Assembly: GCA_013400155.1 (NCBI GenBank)
Contig: VXBM01000212.1
Coordinates: forward strand, 832,683 to 896,682
DNA from: Helopsaltes ochotensis
Lineage: Eukaryota > Chordata > Aves > Passeriformes > Locustellidae
DNA length: 64,000 bases
Direction: 5' to 3'
The notes under the pieces were generated by a model. It had not been told where the DNA came from, ran no database searches, and was given only the letters and a program-made list of their open reading frames with translations. The translations under genes and the position numbers were made by a program. Numbering within the stretch: the first letter of the stretch is position 1; the number at the start of each line of letters is the position of its first letter. Positions 13,901-25,334 of the stretch are shown here, piece by piece.

Positions 13901-16900
13901 CAAAATTATTTTAAGTACCTGCATTTTCAGATTTTGGGCAAGGGAAAAATATTTTTATAGGTGGAGAGAGAAAAAAGCCAACCATTCTACATGTAAAATA
14001 CTTTTATATCAAATTAAAATCATTCTAAAATAGCCGAATAACCCAGTCATACTGCTGCTAGTATAATATTTGTATTTTATTGCTATTACTTTGCTGTTAA
14101 TGGAGAGTCATATAGCTCATGACCACCACTGAAGAATGTGATAATTTACCCAGACCTAACCTGGGAAATGTGAACCATCTGGTTGACTCCTGAAGTTTGT
14201 GTTGCCTGCTAGGAAATTGGCAGGTGACTTTACAATATTTCTTTAGCTGGGATAGACTTTTTAATTTTGCTTCTAGGATTTTGCAGAAGTTCATGCAATC
14301 TATTGCTAAACAGTGCTCTCTTCAAGGGTAATCAGGAGATTTGACATCTTTGGCTCCAAAATATTGAACTAATGATATAATCCAGAAATTGCTAATCTGT
14401 CATGCATAATACTTGGTGGTTTCCTGACTTTGAATCTTTCGCTACAGGTTCAGCTTGTCTTATCTATTCCAAACTTTCCTATTCCAAACTTTTGGTTTTC
14501 TTCTTGTATGACCAGCAGTGCTTTAATATCCTAGCCACCTCTAACTTCACAAATGAAAATACCATTTCAATATCGGACTCTTGTTTGCAGTTTGATGTGA
14601 AAATGAGTGGTCTTTCATCATTGGTCATCTTTAGATTATCTGCCTAGAAAAGACACTTTGCAGAATGACGGCAGAATTTTCAGATTAATGTATTTAATAA
14701 AAAAACTGTGGTCTCTTCATTGGTTTTACTGGAATGCAACAAATATCCTATGTCAGAATTTCCCTCTCTCTCTCCTGTTTAAGTACTGTTTGGCCTAGCA
14801 CAAAACTGAGCTGGAAAAGTAACAAATGAAAGAATGTGGGTTGGTTATTTGTTCAAAACAAGATTCAGGTGAAATATCTAATGAATTCAAGCTGGGCACA
14901 AATGATTTATTATTTATTATTCTGTCATTCCATATAACAAAAATAGTTCCCTCTCTATATATTAATTAGTCTTCTTATGTCATGAGTAATGTTAATATTT
15001 AAAATACAGCTTGACTGTAAAGGAGCAAGGAAATTTTCCTCATTGATTTATTTCACTCATTCTACTGCACCCTTTCTAGAAGTTAGTTTAACATCAGGTG
15101 GTAGTAAATGTGACACTAAAATATTTTTATGTTACGTTCATTTTTTTTTCTTTTGAGACAAAGCACTTATCACTTACAGGCATGTGGCCCTAATCTGAAA
15201 GATGAATTGGTTCATTCACTTCAAGTACCACATAACCATTCACACACCATCAAGCTTAAAACTATTAAAGGGTAATTTCCCCTGTGGGAGCTATGCCCAA
15301 TACAGATGCTGTCACTACAGTGTCTTTTTATCTTTCCATGGCAGGTAAGGAGATTTAAATAAGAGGCTTCATCAAAAGTGCAATCACAGACATATTCTTC
15401 CTATTGAAATAGGCATGAAATAGAAAATAAACACTCCTAAAAATCTTAGTACTCCGAAGCATTACCATGAAGACTACGGTGTACAGTTGACACTTTGAAA
15501 TTTTGTGTTGAAATCAAAGCATGTGAGATGCCTCATGGGCTTGGCAGTAGAGGACAGGGAATATTGTGGGATAATTTGCATGTCCTATTAAATTCTGACT
15601 GTAGTAACACAGTTCCAAGTAATCAAGGAGTATGTTTTGCCCCCATCTCTTATAATCATCATGATTTCTTTTTCATTTTCTCATAATTTCTTTAGTTTTT
15701 TATGGGTTCTATAGTCTTATCAAACTTGATAATTAAGTCTATGTTAAAGTTTTCTTTAGAACATAATATTCATATTCATTTTGCTCCAATATTTGGACTA
15801 AAGCTCTATCTGCAGTAATTTTGCCTGGTTTCATCTAAAGATGAATTGTCTAGGAATGCCAATAAAAATGTACTTTCTGAGTAGAGTGCAGAAAATTTTA
15901 AATTTTTTTTTCTTTTTTCTTTAAGAAGAGACAGGGTTTTTTTACCTTATTTTCTCCATTAAATTGCTTTTCTGATAAGTCTTTTTTCATTCACACTAGA
16001 ATAAAAAGGCTCTATTTTTAAAATTAATTTTGTGTGACTTAAGGTCACAGGGTATGTTGTCCTTGACTTAAATGAGATCAACAGTTATGTCTAAAACTTT
16101 CTTAAAAATTTTAGCTGTTTTGGACTCTCAGCTCAGAATCCTCTTGTTAGTGAAGCCATACCAACTTACATGCCCTGTAGATCTGAATTTGAAGTTTTAC
16201 CAGAATATAGGGCATGTTTACAAAACTGTTTTGATAAAATATGAGTAACCTAAGTGCTATTCTTCATGTCAGGGAAGCCCTGCTGAGATTTCCAAGCCTC
16301 TCTGTGGCAGTCTTGTTTGCAGCATGCTTGGGTTTCTTAAATCACATAAAATTCAGGTTCTGCTCAAAGTTCTGACGTTGATATGTCAACAGCACTGGCC
16401 TTTTACCCAAGAGTTTAGAACTTAGCACAGTAATAAGTCAAAGCCTCACAGATACTAATTCTCCCTTATGCCTGAGGGAAGTCAACTTACTTCTTCCAAA
16501 TGAATATTTTACCCTGAATAACTGAAAATGAAGGGGCCATTATTTACAGGATTTTTGAAGCTATTCTACTTTGCATTGAACTATTGCCGCACCAAGGCTC
16601 AGTTGGGTCAAAAAACATGAAAATGTGAGCATTTGGCTATCCATAGCAATGTGTCACTCATCTCAAAGGAGGAAGAAAATAGGAAAGGCGGAATTTCAAT
16701 GCTCCTTTCTCAAAAATACTTTGCTATTCTAGACTAAGCATTCTTTGGATCAAGCCTTTAATTCAAGAAGTGGTTTGAAATTTTGTACCAGATGAAAACC
16801 AGTTTGGAAACTGATTTTTTTTTTTTCTTTTTTTACCTTGAAGCAATTTGATGCCACACAGCCTAATGACTCCTACACAAAATTTTATTCCACAGAAATT

Positions 16901-19120
16901 TCTGTGCTGAGCTCTTCAATTTTTCCCATAAGTGCAAGCTGTCTAAAGCAGAGCTTGTCAAGAGCACTCTAGATATTTCTCACACTACATCTTCAGTTAT
17001 TAGTATTGTTTGTTTGGTATGTTCATAATGGATGAATTTCTTCTGTGGCCAGAGGGACCGCCAAGGACTGCACACCACTTAATTCATGTGTAGGCCTGCA
17101 TATTAGCCTTAAAATGGACATTTAATGGGACATGGCCTTCCTTCTCTCCTCCTCCCCCGTCCCACAGAACTAAGTTAGATGTAAATTGTCATAAACTGAA
17201 GTTTTCTTCACAAACTGCATGGAGTTAAACCCATATAAATTCTTACTGCTAGGTCCAAGGAATGGATCTAGCTTTGATTTTTGATAAATAGGACAGAGTG
17301 CAGTAGTCAGGAAGCACCTTGTAAATTTGCCACGCATAAAAGTACAGTTTTAAACTACAACTCTAGTGGTAAGAGTCCAGCTGAGTCCTGTGCAGGTCTT
17401 GAAGTGAATTCATTCTTGAGCTGAGCTCTTAAGAACAGGATTTTCTTCTAAAACTAGAAATGCTATTCATATGCCACTGAAAATGTCAGGGGTTTAGAGC
17501 TATCCTTTCAGAGTTCTTAAAAGTAATCTTTTTTATAAATAAGGTGAAATTAGACATAAAAGGTAATCATTTACCATTGAAGTGTGATATTAAGTACTCA
17601 AACTTATGGTAATGAAAGTGTTCCCACAGTAGCCATAATCTGTCATCAGATTTCACAGGTGACTTCTCTCTAAGCTTTCAGTTTAGTGTAATACTTCCAG
17701 TCTTGGTGAAAGGTAGTAAAAAATTTAGATATGTTATATGAGTAAGTCATCAGTATGAGATTAGACAAGTATATTTTTTTCTGTGATTTTATATTAATTA
17801 TAGTTAATTTTACTTAAATTCTAAAGATTAAATCATAAAACACAATAGGTTTCATCTTAAATACACTCTGTCTATAAGGTAATTTTGAGAGAGCAGGTGG
17901 AGGAGGAGTTCGTTCAGGAGTTTAACATACCTGTGTTCCAGACTAAAGATCCTGTGTAGCCTATAAAAATAAGGACTTTTCACTATGTGAAACAATGTGG
18001 AAAAAATTGCATTTTAACCAAAGTCATGTACAACTCACATACTGCAAAAATTATGAATCAAACTGAAAACAATATTGTTGAATTAGATATAATTTCTTCT
18101 GCAGATACAAATAAAAATAACTTCTGTTCTCATTGCTATTATATTCCTGAACCATCCAGTATAATGTCAGTTTAAAACCTGTTGCCCTCCTATTTTCATT
18201 TTTTATTAAATTTACTAGAAAGATGAAAATTATTTACTGTTTCAGTATTTTACATCATAATCTTGATAATAATTTTGCTGCAGTTTTTTGAAGACGTTCT
18301 TGAAAAAAAATGTTCGTAAAGACGTTTATTGAAGTTCTCAATAAATATAAAGTATTTACAAAATGTTTATTGCTTATGCAGGAGTTAGTTTTGTTTATGG
18401 CTATATCATTTCAAATTAACTGATTTAATTAATTGGGTTATTTCATTAATTCAGTAGTCTGTATCAAGTAGATCTGAGTTTGGGTTTTTAAGTACATTTG
18501 AAGAAACAGGAAAGTATGAAGATTAAATACCCTGAAGAACTTTTTTTCACTAAAATTACATCCCAGAAAGACTCAAGTTTTGAGGTTTGTTTGTTTGATT
18601 TTTTTAATTGTTTTGGGCTTTTACTTAAATCAACAAACAGGCTTTATTTTGCAGTGCTAGCAAGGGGATTCATAAAACACAAATCAGTTCATTTTTTTAA
18701 TGCATATTTTCTGAACAACAGTAAAAGATAGCATGTTTTCAGCAGATTCCATCCTTCTTGATTGAAGTGGTGCATATTGAACACATATAAAGTTTTAGTT
18801 ATGTTTTTTTCCCAAAATGACCATTTTTATATCAGCTTCAATTCTTACCTACGTGTCTTGCATCCAGCTATAACCATTGTACTCCAGAGCTAAGATTTTC
18901 CATTATTCATTTCAACACAGTAGTTACTCAAATAGCTAACTGCAGCAGTCTATGCATATGTTCACAACTTTTTACATTTTGCAGTAAAAATAAATGGAAT
19001 TAGAAACAAAAAAAAAAAATCTTTGAGTCACTGTAGGAATAAAGTAGCTGAGTGAGTAAAGTAATTCATACATCTGGCACTGTGCATACAGGAAACCAGT
19101 ATTTGACCAAAGACAGAGGA
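4976..19120. other. Intronic sequence, mostly featureless
   Basis: A long AT-rich stretch with no recognised exon, RNA gene or transposon. Points of note: a short tandem duplication with an ACTGACCAGCTTC core near 5196-5230; a modestly GC-richer patch at 7320-7640; a 133-codon minus-strand frame at 8091-8492 without recognisable content; T-rich runs near 13130-13160 and 16815-16835; and two 15-base tandem copies at 14464-14492. Confidence 0.55.
14464..14492. repeat. 15 bp tandem duplication
   Basis: CTATTCCAAACTTT occurs at 14464-14477 and again at 14479-14492, separated by one C, giving a period of 15. It looks like a local replication-slippage duplication. Confidence 0.9.
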
Positions 19121-19982
19121 GAATCCTAAAGAATTATTTGGGTTGGAAGGGATCTTTAAAGGCCATCTAGTCCAACCCCACCTTGCGATGAAGGTTGGAC
19201 ATCTTCGATGACATTGAATTGCTCAGAATCCCATCCAGCCTGACCTTAAATGTTTCCAGGGATGGGGCATCGACCGTCTCTCTGGGTAACCTGTTCCACT
19301 GCCTCATCACCCTCATTGCAGAAAGTTCCTGTGTTATATCTAGTTTAAATTTACCCTCTTTTAGTTTCAAATCATTATTCTTTGTCAAATTACAATAGGC
19401 CCTGCTAAAAAGCCTCTCCTCATCTACCCTTTAGGGCTGGAAGGCTGCAAAAGGTCTCCCCAGAACCTTCAGCTCTCCAGGCTGAAAAGCCCTAACTCTC
19501 TCAGCCTGGCTTCCTAGGAGAGGTGTGTGGGAATAGGACACAAGAAAGAACTGCACCGACACACTGAGTTGTGCTGGAAAAGAAGGATTTTTATTTACAT
19601 CTTTGACATTTTATAGAATTCCAAAGGAGACCATGGATTGGAGGGTGAAGCTGCCACCTCTCCAACACACTGGTCAGACTAACAGTTTGTCAGCTCTTTC
19701 CTCCTCCATGAAAATATGAAAACAAACTATTGTTGATACTTGAAAGCGCACATCAGAAGGCTGAAAATCAGGGTGACAGAGGTGCTTCATCCCTCTGATC
19801 ATCCTTGAGGCCTCCTCTGGACTTGCTCCATGTTCTTCCTGTGCTGGGGGCCGCAGAGCTGGATGTAGCACCCCTGGTGGAGTCTCACTAGAGCAGTGGG
19901 GCAGAATTCCCTCCCTGACCCAGCTGCCCATGCTGCTTTGGATGCAGCCCAGGATACAGTTGACATTCTGAGCTACAAGCAT
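19121..19982 (-). mobile_element. CR1 LINE fragment, 5'-truncated, split by an LTR
   Basis: Read on the + strand, the element starts with the reverse complement of a CR1 3' end (TTTGGGTTGGAAGGGATC, then a TCTAGTCCAACCCC block). It continues through CR1 3' sequence to about 19525 and resumes at 19785 (GCTTCATCCCTCTGATCATC) up to about 19982, where homology stops. CR1 is a non-LTR retrotransposon that leaves mostly 5'-truncated copies in bird genomes. The octamer tail at 19121-19135 is eroded. Removing the 253 bp insertion and one copy of its target duplication leaves about 600 bp. The minus-strand frames here are decayed and noncoding. Confidence 0.92.
19526..19778 (-). mobile_element. Solo LTR (253 bp) nested in CR1
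   Basis: This block interrupts the CR1 exactly. It is flanked by the 6 bp duplication GAGGTG (19520-19525 and 19779-19784), begins TGTGGG and ends TGACA, giving TGT...ACA termini typical of an LTR. On the minus strand a TATAAAA (19609-19615) is followed 13 bases later by AATAAA (19590-19595) and then a short U5-like end, which sets its orientation. No internal retroviral genes remain, so it is a solo LTR formed by recombination between two LTRs. A 6 bp duplication is usual for class I/II retroviruses; the family is not identified. Confidence 0.85.
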
Positions 19983-20106
19983 TTTAAGATCCAGTGAGAG
20001 ATGCCTCTGCCCAAATTAAGATGCACAAGTCCCTGTGCCAAAATCAATAATACACATTTTATTTAACAGTAAATGTGAGGTAGAGAGATAGAAATAAATA
20101 GAAAAT

Positions 20107-20133
20107 GGGGGCAGGGAGGGGAGGGGGAGTGGG
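20107..20133 (+). repeat. G-rich tract with quadruplex potential
   Basis: Four or more runs of three to five G separated by one or two bases (GGGGGCAGGGAGGGGAGGGG core) satisfy the usual G-quadruplex pattern on the + strand. It lies in the R/U5 side of the minus-strand LTR-like element, where the sense strand is pyrimidine-rich. Confidence 0.8.
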
Positions 20134-20148
20134 TGGAGAGAGGGAGAA

Positions 20149-20173
20149 AGAGAGAGAGAGAGAGAGAGAGAGA
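20149..20173. repeat. (AG)n microsatellite
   Basis: An uninterrupted AG repeat of about 25 bases, following a longer purine-rich stretch from about 20106. It probably expanded from the pyrimidine tract of the LTR-like element. Confidence 0.95.
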
Positions 20174-20811
20174 AATCAACCAGAAGATAGTCACCACCCA
20201 TAGATCCAGCATCATGCCGTTGGTCCGTCTTCACCCTGGACTTCTTGGTGGTCAGGGTCCCAAGGTGGTTAAAAACTTTTTACTGTCTGCACAGTTCTCA
20301 TATTCTATTGGTTAAATGATTTCCTCACTTCTAATGCTAATTAGTCCCAAGCTCAGTCTTTCTCTTCTTTTGGGTTGGTGGGCCATGAGTTGGAAGTCGC
20401 AATCTCCCCCTGCCAGAACTTTTACCCTGTCAGAACTGACTTCAGCATAATTGCTAAGTTGACTTGTCCTGTGGCCTGCAAATTCTGCATTCTCTTTGTC
20501 CACTGTTAGTGATACATCCTTCTCCTCAAGCCTTGTTAGCCTGCCCCTCAGTCTGAGGTAACACCTGGACGAGTACCACCTTTATCTTAACTCAAGTTCC
20601 CACTGTGGTGACTTATCTTAGAGTCCAAGCTCCAAGTATGTGATATGCATATGAGCAGTTGTTTCTTTCAGGTTTCCCACAGTGGGAATCCTTGCCTGGA
20701 TGCATTACCCAGGATGTGCTAACCAGATCTTGCTCCACCGGTCCTGGAGTCAGTGCCATCCTGTCACTCCATCCTCTGCTTATCTCTTGGCAAAGTCCTT
20801 CTGTGGTAACA

Positions 20812-21444
20812 GTGCTTGAATACGATTTCTTTGTTGTACAAATACTTAAAAAATAAGTGTATACAAAAATTGAAATATAGATAAGCAGAATGTCATTATT
20901 TTATGCTTTTAATGTTTCCAGTGTGGTATTTTTTTCCATTTTTTAATGTTTCCAGTGTGGATGCGGGAGATAGAGCTAAAAAACTCTTTGAATTGTTATT
21001 CAGATTGCACTTTATGAATACCTGCATAAATTTATGTAAATACATGACTACAATTTTCAACCAGTAGTTTTTGGCCACTGGATAATTTTCTGTGGTGTTT
21101 GGCCTGTTTTTTAACTGACTGGAGCTCTGTTGCTCAGTTACTGTTTGACCAGGAAGTCAGAGAGAATTTCTTCTGGTTTCTGTTTTGGTCATTGTAACTG
21201 ATAGAACTGATAGAATTTTCACTTCAGAGAATTAAGTTTTTAAGTTTCTAGATAATTTTCCATGCACATTTTCTAGTGATTGAAAGTGATTCTTTTATTA
21301 GTTGGTTCTCTCAGGCTAAAAACTGTGCAGAGAGCAACACAGATGAGGAATAAATGCCATCAAAGTAAATGTAATATGCCTTCCTGATCAGAGAAATGTC
21401 TTTGAGATATTCTTTCAAGTCTATTAGACTTGGGAGTCTAGTAG
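20812..21444. other. Spacer between LTR elements with a 20 bp direct repeat
   Basis: AT-rich unique-looking sequence. A perfect 20-base direct repeat (TTTTAATGTTTCCAGTGTGG) occurs at 20907-20926 and 20941-20960. No coding content is seen. Confidence 0.6.
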
Positions 21445-21510
21445 CCACCTGTGCTGCTTTTGGCTAGGGTAGAGTTAATTTTCCTCTCAATGGCTTGAAC
21501 TATGTTTTGG

Positions 21511-21541
21511 ATTTGTGCTGAACACAGAGTTCAGCACAAAT
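21511..21541. repeat. Perfect 13 bp hairpin inside the ERVL LTR
   Basis: ATTTGTGCTGAAC (21511-21523) pairs perfectly with GTTCAGCACAAAT (21529-21541) around the 5-base loop ACAGA. It lies in the U3 part of the LTR. Confidence 0.95.
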
Positions 21542-21754
21542 AACAGAGAGGGGTTTTATTGTTTTGTTTTGTTGGGTTTTTTGGGTTTTTTTGCTTTGAA
21601 GGGCTTACACAGAGCCAAGGCCTTTTCTGCTTTTCATACTGCAACACTGGTGAGGAAGTTGGGTTACATGGGAGATTGGGAGGAGACACAGCCAGGACAG
21701 ATGACCAAAGCTGACCAAAGGAATATCCCAGACCCTGTGACATCATGCGCAGCA

Positions 21755-21760
21755 TATAAA
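21755..21760 (+). promoter_or_regulatory. TATA box of the ERVL-type LTR
   Basis: TATAAA sits at the expected U3 position of the LTR, in the same direction as KCTD8. It retains consensus sequence although the element is inactive as a transposon. Whether it drives transcription is unknown. Confidence 0.55.
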
Positions 21761-22072
21761 GTTGGGGGAAGAAAGAGGGTGGACATTGGAAATGATGGTG
21801 TTTGTCTTCCCAAGTCACCGTTGCATGTGATGGAGTCCTACTTTCCTGGAGGTGTCTGAACACGTCTGCCCTTGGGAAGCAGGGAATTAATTCCTTGTTT
21901 TGCTTCACTGGTGTGCACAGCTTTTGCTTTCCCTTTGGAACTGTCTGTAAATCTATCCATGAGCCCTCTGGCTTTTACCTTTCTGATTCTCTCCTGGATC
22001 CTGCTTATGGGGTAGTGAGCAAGTGGCTGCATGGTATTTGGTTGCTGGCTGGGGTTAAACCATGACACCACC

Positions 22073-22403
22073 ATACTAGAGGTGATGAGTAAGCCCAGGT
22101 AAAAGGCTAGTTCACTTTCTAACGTTCTATAAGAGATGCAGCCATATAAAAGCATTAAAGGAAAAATAACTGGGAAGATCAGTGTCTGCTGGAACTGGCT
22201 GGAGGAGAAGTGCCACTTGGGAGCTGTTTGGAGAAGTGGGCAGTGGAGAGGGCAACTGGACATATCTTTGCAGAGGAGAATGAGTTGGAGAGTTGGATGC
22301 AGTGACTCACTTCAGCCTCTCCAAGCTGGGGAACCAGCAGCTGGTAGAGGTCCTGGAACAGGCGGGAGCAGGAGACACAGGTTGTAAGTCAGTGATTTTT
22401 TCG
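22073..22403. other. Unassigned GC-richer stretch between LTR and CR1
   Basis: Sequence between the ERVL duplication and the CR1 tail. It includes TATAAAAG near 22145 and a purine-rich segment at 22200-22380. It could be part of an older repeat, but I cannot name one. The frame at 22136-22387 has no recognisable domain. Confidence 0.4.
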
Positions 22404-22494
22404 TGTTACATGTGGACTTAGCAGTGTCAGGTTAGCAGATAGACTTGATGATCTCAAAGGTTTTTTCCAACCCAAATGATCCTATGATTCTATG
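22404..22494 (+). mobile_element. Short CR1 LINE 3' tail
   Basis: The segment ends GATCCTATGATTCTATG, a CR1 octamer tail, preceded by the diagnostic CTTGATGATCTCAAAGG and TCCAACCCAAATG blocks. Only about 90 bases are recognisable, so this is a severely 5'-truncated insertion. Confidence 0.88.
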
Positions 22495-25302
22495 TGCACA
22501 GTGGAGCAAATATACTTTCTCTGAGTTTTCAAGAACTATTCTGCCCTCCTGGAAAGTAAATAGTTTCATGTAGACTGAACTACTTGAATGTCCTTGGTGT
22601 TATTCTGGAATGGCTGAGGAGGTACAGTGAAAGGTGTGACAGCATAAAGGACAATAAGGAGATGTTTTTTGAATTAGAAATGTAGCTAAATTTATCTAAT
22701 ATTCTCTGATGTTGAAAATTAAACAAATCTTTTGTAGATCCTTTTGTATATATTTTAAAATTCTACTGAGTTTCAGGAAGCAGAAAATACTGTGAGGAAA
22801 ACCTCCCCTTTAGCAGAACTGTTGCTTCTGTTAATAACACACTACTGAGAAAGCAGTGCAGAGGCATATAAGTAATTCTTTGTGAGGGAGGATTTGTTAA
22901 TTTTTAAAAGGAGAGGTGTGGGAGAAACTTGTGTTTCGATTAAAGTCATTGTGAATTTAGGCGATTCAGTGGAGCATACAGAGCTCAGTGCTGTAAGATA
23001 CTGAACCTCAGGGCTGTGATCCAAAAAAGCATTTAAATACCTGCCTATTGTCACGCTGCTGAATAATCTTATAGCAGGAAATGGGTCTTTTTGTATTCTT
23101 GAAGGTGTATTTCAGTGTGCTTTTCTGAAATAGATCCTTAGTACATTGCAGATTTGAGCCCATGAGAAGCAAGGAGTACCAATAAAGAACTAAGTACAAA
23201 GCAACCAACAGGAAATAACATCTTGATATATGAAGTTGCACCAACAGAAATGGGCAGCAAAGACACTTGAAGACTACTGAGTACTGCAAACAAAAAGCTT
23301 TAGTTTCTTAGTCATAGAGTGTGTTGTTATATTTGAAGAAGCCAAGATTGTAAACTAGATTAGAGATTGATGTTAATCATGTTACTGAAAATCAGAGTAA
23401 CAATACTGAAATCACTGTCTGATTAACTACTCAGTTTTATAATTGCATGCTACAAAGCCAGAGTAGTTCCATAATGCCAGCTGACTCTCAATTTAGCATA
23501 TTCATATAATCATTGGAAGTATGAAATGAAATGCTAGATACAACAATAGAAGGAAGGCATGTAAATCTATTTAAGAAGGTTATCATACTTCTGAAAGAGA
23601 AAGAGGAGGGAAATCACTGCAGCCATGTGTTAAATATTTGGGCTGAATATAAAGAAGTAGAAAATTGCTTCTGTTTTTCACTCCGTGTAATGTAAGTACA
23701 AGCCCTGTAGGATTGTTGTCTCTCTTTGGTTCTCGGTTATTCATGGGTTTCTCTAGATGGACTACAGAAAAAAAATGGGACACAGCATCCTGGGATGCTT
23801 GCTAAAACAAAAGAAAAACAGGTTGTTGAATGCTGCTATTGTTAGACTAATCTTTATTTTCCTTTGTGTATTGCTTTTGTTTCCTCTGTCTCATATAAAA
23901 TACTGCAATCTTCTTAGGTTCCTTTGAGTTACAGAACTGCACTGTCTAAAACACCACTGGGGTGTTCATATTGCTTCTGCATTCTTTGTAATTGTAATTG
24001 AATTTCTAATTTGTAATTCTGAACAACAAAATGCTAAGTGAATCAAAAATCTTGCAACTCTGTCCCAGTGACCCAAGGTAGAATTGTCAAAGTCTGAGTT
24101 TTGGTACTGGCAAAGGTAGTTAACTGATGCTGGATAAACTGTAGGTATAATCTAGTTTTCTTAAGATATTTGGGTACCCAACCTGTTTGGACACTTGCAG
24201 GATTTGTAGCAAACATACAACTGCCACTGAATCCCCACTCTACATTTTCATTTAGATCCTTAAACATGTTTGAAATTTTTCCCTTTGGTCTAGTCCAACA
24301 CTCCTTAAACTCCATAGATAGTTCTGTCATCTTCAGATAGTGTCCTAAATTAAGATTGTGACGTTTATATGATGTCAGCATAGCATCATTTCACTTCACA
24401 GCTGGAGTTTTGAAAAAAGTCTTCAAAACTGAAAATGCATGTACAGATTTAGTGGCTACCACTTAATTTTCACATTCATATTCTGCTTTACACTTCAAAG
24501 CAAAAATGATACATGGAGGGAGCAAGAGCCTAGATCTGATTTTCAGGCGTGTGAATTGCTGTGCAGTGCCTGCCAAGAGGCTGGTGGGCCGACCCCCCTG
24601 CCATGGCAAAGTGCCTCTTTACCATAACTTCATAACCTACTTTTCCCTGCCAGCCTGTGCAGTAGGAGGTGTACAGCTGAATTCTGAGCTTGCACCAAGT
24701 CTGGGTAACAACTGACAGTAAGAAGTGCAGTGAAATCATTATAGGATAAAAAAACCCAAAACCCCAAAGACTCCGTCAGCAGTGAACAATCTCTGTTATC
24801 CTAGGTTTAATACTCCATTTTCTGTTCAGGGCTTCTGCAGAGTTGACATCTGCAGAGCACAGTATCAATAGACTGTTCAGGGAAGGTGAATTAAGAGCTT
24901 CCAAAAAAAATTAAAATTCAAGTCCTTGGAATATTTTTACTCAAGTGAAGAGCTTGCAAACTGTACACTAGTATACAACAAAAGCTAATTTGTCATAATA
25001 AACTTCTTGCAGTGCAATAGCAAACAAGTTCACTTTAACTTGCACGCAAGGATTTCCAGTGCAGCTAATCTGTGAGCATCACGCATGCTTCGTTACCTGT
25101 ATTGTGAGGCAGGCAGTGAAGTTATTCTTGCTGCAAACGTTTTTAGGAGTGAGATTTTTGAGGACCAGGCCATCAATTTGTATACCAGTTGGGTATAGTT
25201 TCGTTGCCTACTAAGGAAATGACGCCAACTTTTCCAGCTGAGACTCTGAATTGTGTTTTTCTAAATGGTATTTGATCAGTTTTCTGTGTAAACCAGTGCT
25301 TG
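22495..25302. other. Intronic sequence just upstream of the terminal exon
   Basis: AT-rich, no recognised transposon or exon. Minus-strand frames at 24043-24381 and 25173-25550 are not recognisable; the latter overlaps the KCTD8 exon and is a shadow of it. Confidence 0.55.
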
Positions 25303-25334
25303 CTTAATACTTTTTCTCTCCTGCTTTGTATTAG
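25303..25334 (+). promoter_or_regulatory. KCTD8: Splice acceptor of the KCTD8 terminal exon
   Basis: A pyrimidine-rich tract (25311-25328) leads to TTAG at 25331-25334. A branch-point-like CTTAAT sits at 25303-25308, with its candidate adenosine about 27 bases before the AG. Joining here leaves a phase-1 codon (n|GG), after which the frame runs PPQRTISPKQ into recognisable KCTD8 sequence. The open frame and the family match both begin at this AG, which is why it is preferred over other AGs nearby. Confidence 0.85.

Larger units (their letters stand above)
19995..20811 (-). mobile_element. LTR-like endogenous retroviral element, boundaries approximate
   Basis: On the minus strand this reads like a long avian LTR: an inverted-repeat segment, a CCAAT box (ATTGG on + at 20307-20311), a pyrimidine-rich stretch, AATAAA (TTTATT on + at 20058-20063) and an end in CTCTCA. 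The + strand therefore starts TGAGAG at 19995, with a candidate TG/CA end at 20811. I could not find a matching target duplication, so the ends are uncertain and the element may be truncated. It abuts the 5'-truncated end of the CR1. No gag, pol or env sequence is seen. Confidence 0.65.
21450..22067 (+). mobile_element. Complete ERVL-type solo LTR (618 bp)
   Basis: The element begins TGTGCTGCTTTTGGCTAGGG and ends GGGGTTAAACCATGACA, termini I recognise from a common avian ERVL-type LTR family. It is flanked by a perfect 5 bp duplication, CCACC, at 21445-21449 and 22068-22072; 5 bp is the size expected for class III (ERVL) elements. TATAAA lies at 21755-21760, just before a GGGGGAAGAAAG purine stretch. 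No AATAAA is evident where one would be expected near the 3' end, so its own polyadenylation signal may be lost. A T-rich expansion sits at 21553-21595. There is no internal retroviral sequence. Open frames inside it are incidental. Confidence 0.92.
1..25334 (+). other. KCTD8: 3' part of the large KCTD8 intron
   Basis: Everything upstream of the acceptor is read as intron. No other KCTD8 coding sequence is present: the T1 and H1 domains are absent in all frames. This fits the known layout of the gene, in which one large 5' coding exon is separated from a final exon by a very long intron. Frames are broken by stops throughout and no second gene is recognisable. Simple repeats and the 19.1-22.5 kb transposon cluster are listed separately. 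Confidence 0.8.

Noticed and set aside
19674..19982. 102-codon minus-strand frame
   Set aside because: It lies across CR1 3' sequence and the nested LTR and is not the CR1 ORF2 product.
19995..20060. Possible retroviral primer-binding site next to the minus-strand LTR-like end
   Set aside because: The adjacent minus-strand sequence (TGGATCTTAAAATG) does not match a tRNA 3' end I know, and no gag follows.
21515..22263. Several frames of 87-141 codons in and beside the ERVL LTR
   Set aside because: LTRs of this family are noncoding; the frames overlap on both strands and show no retroviral domain.
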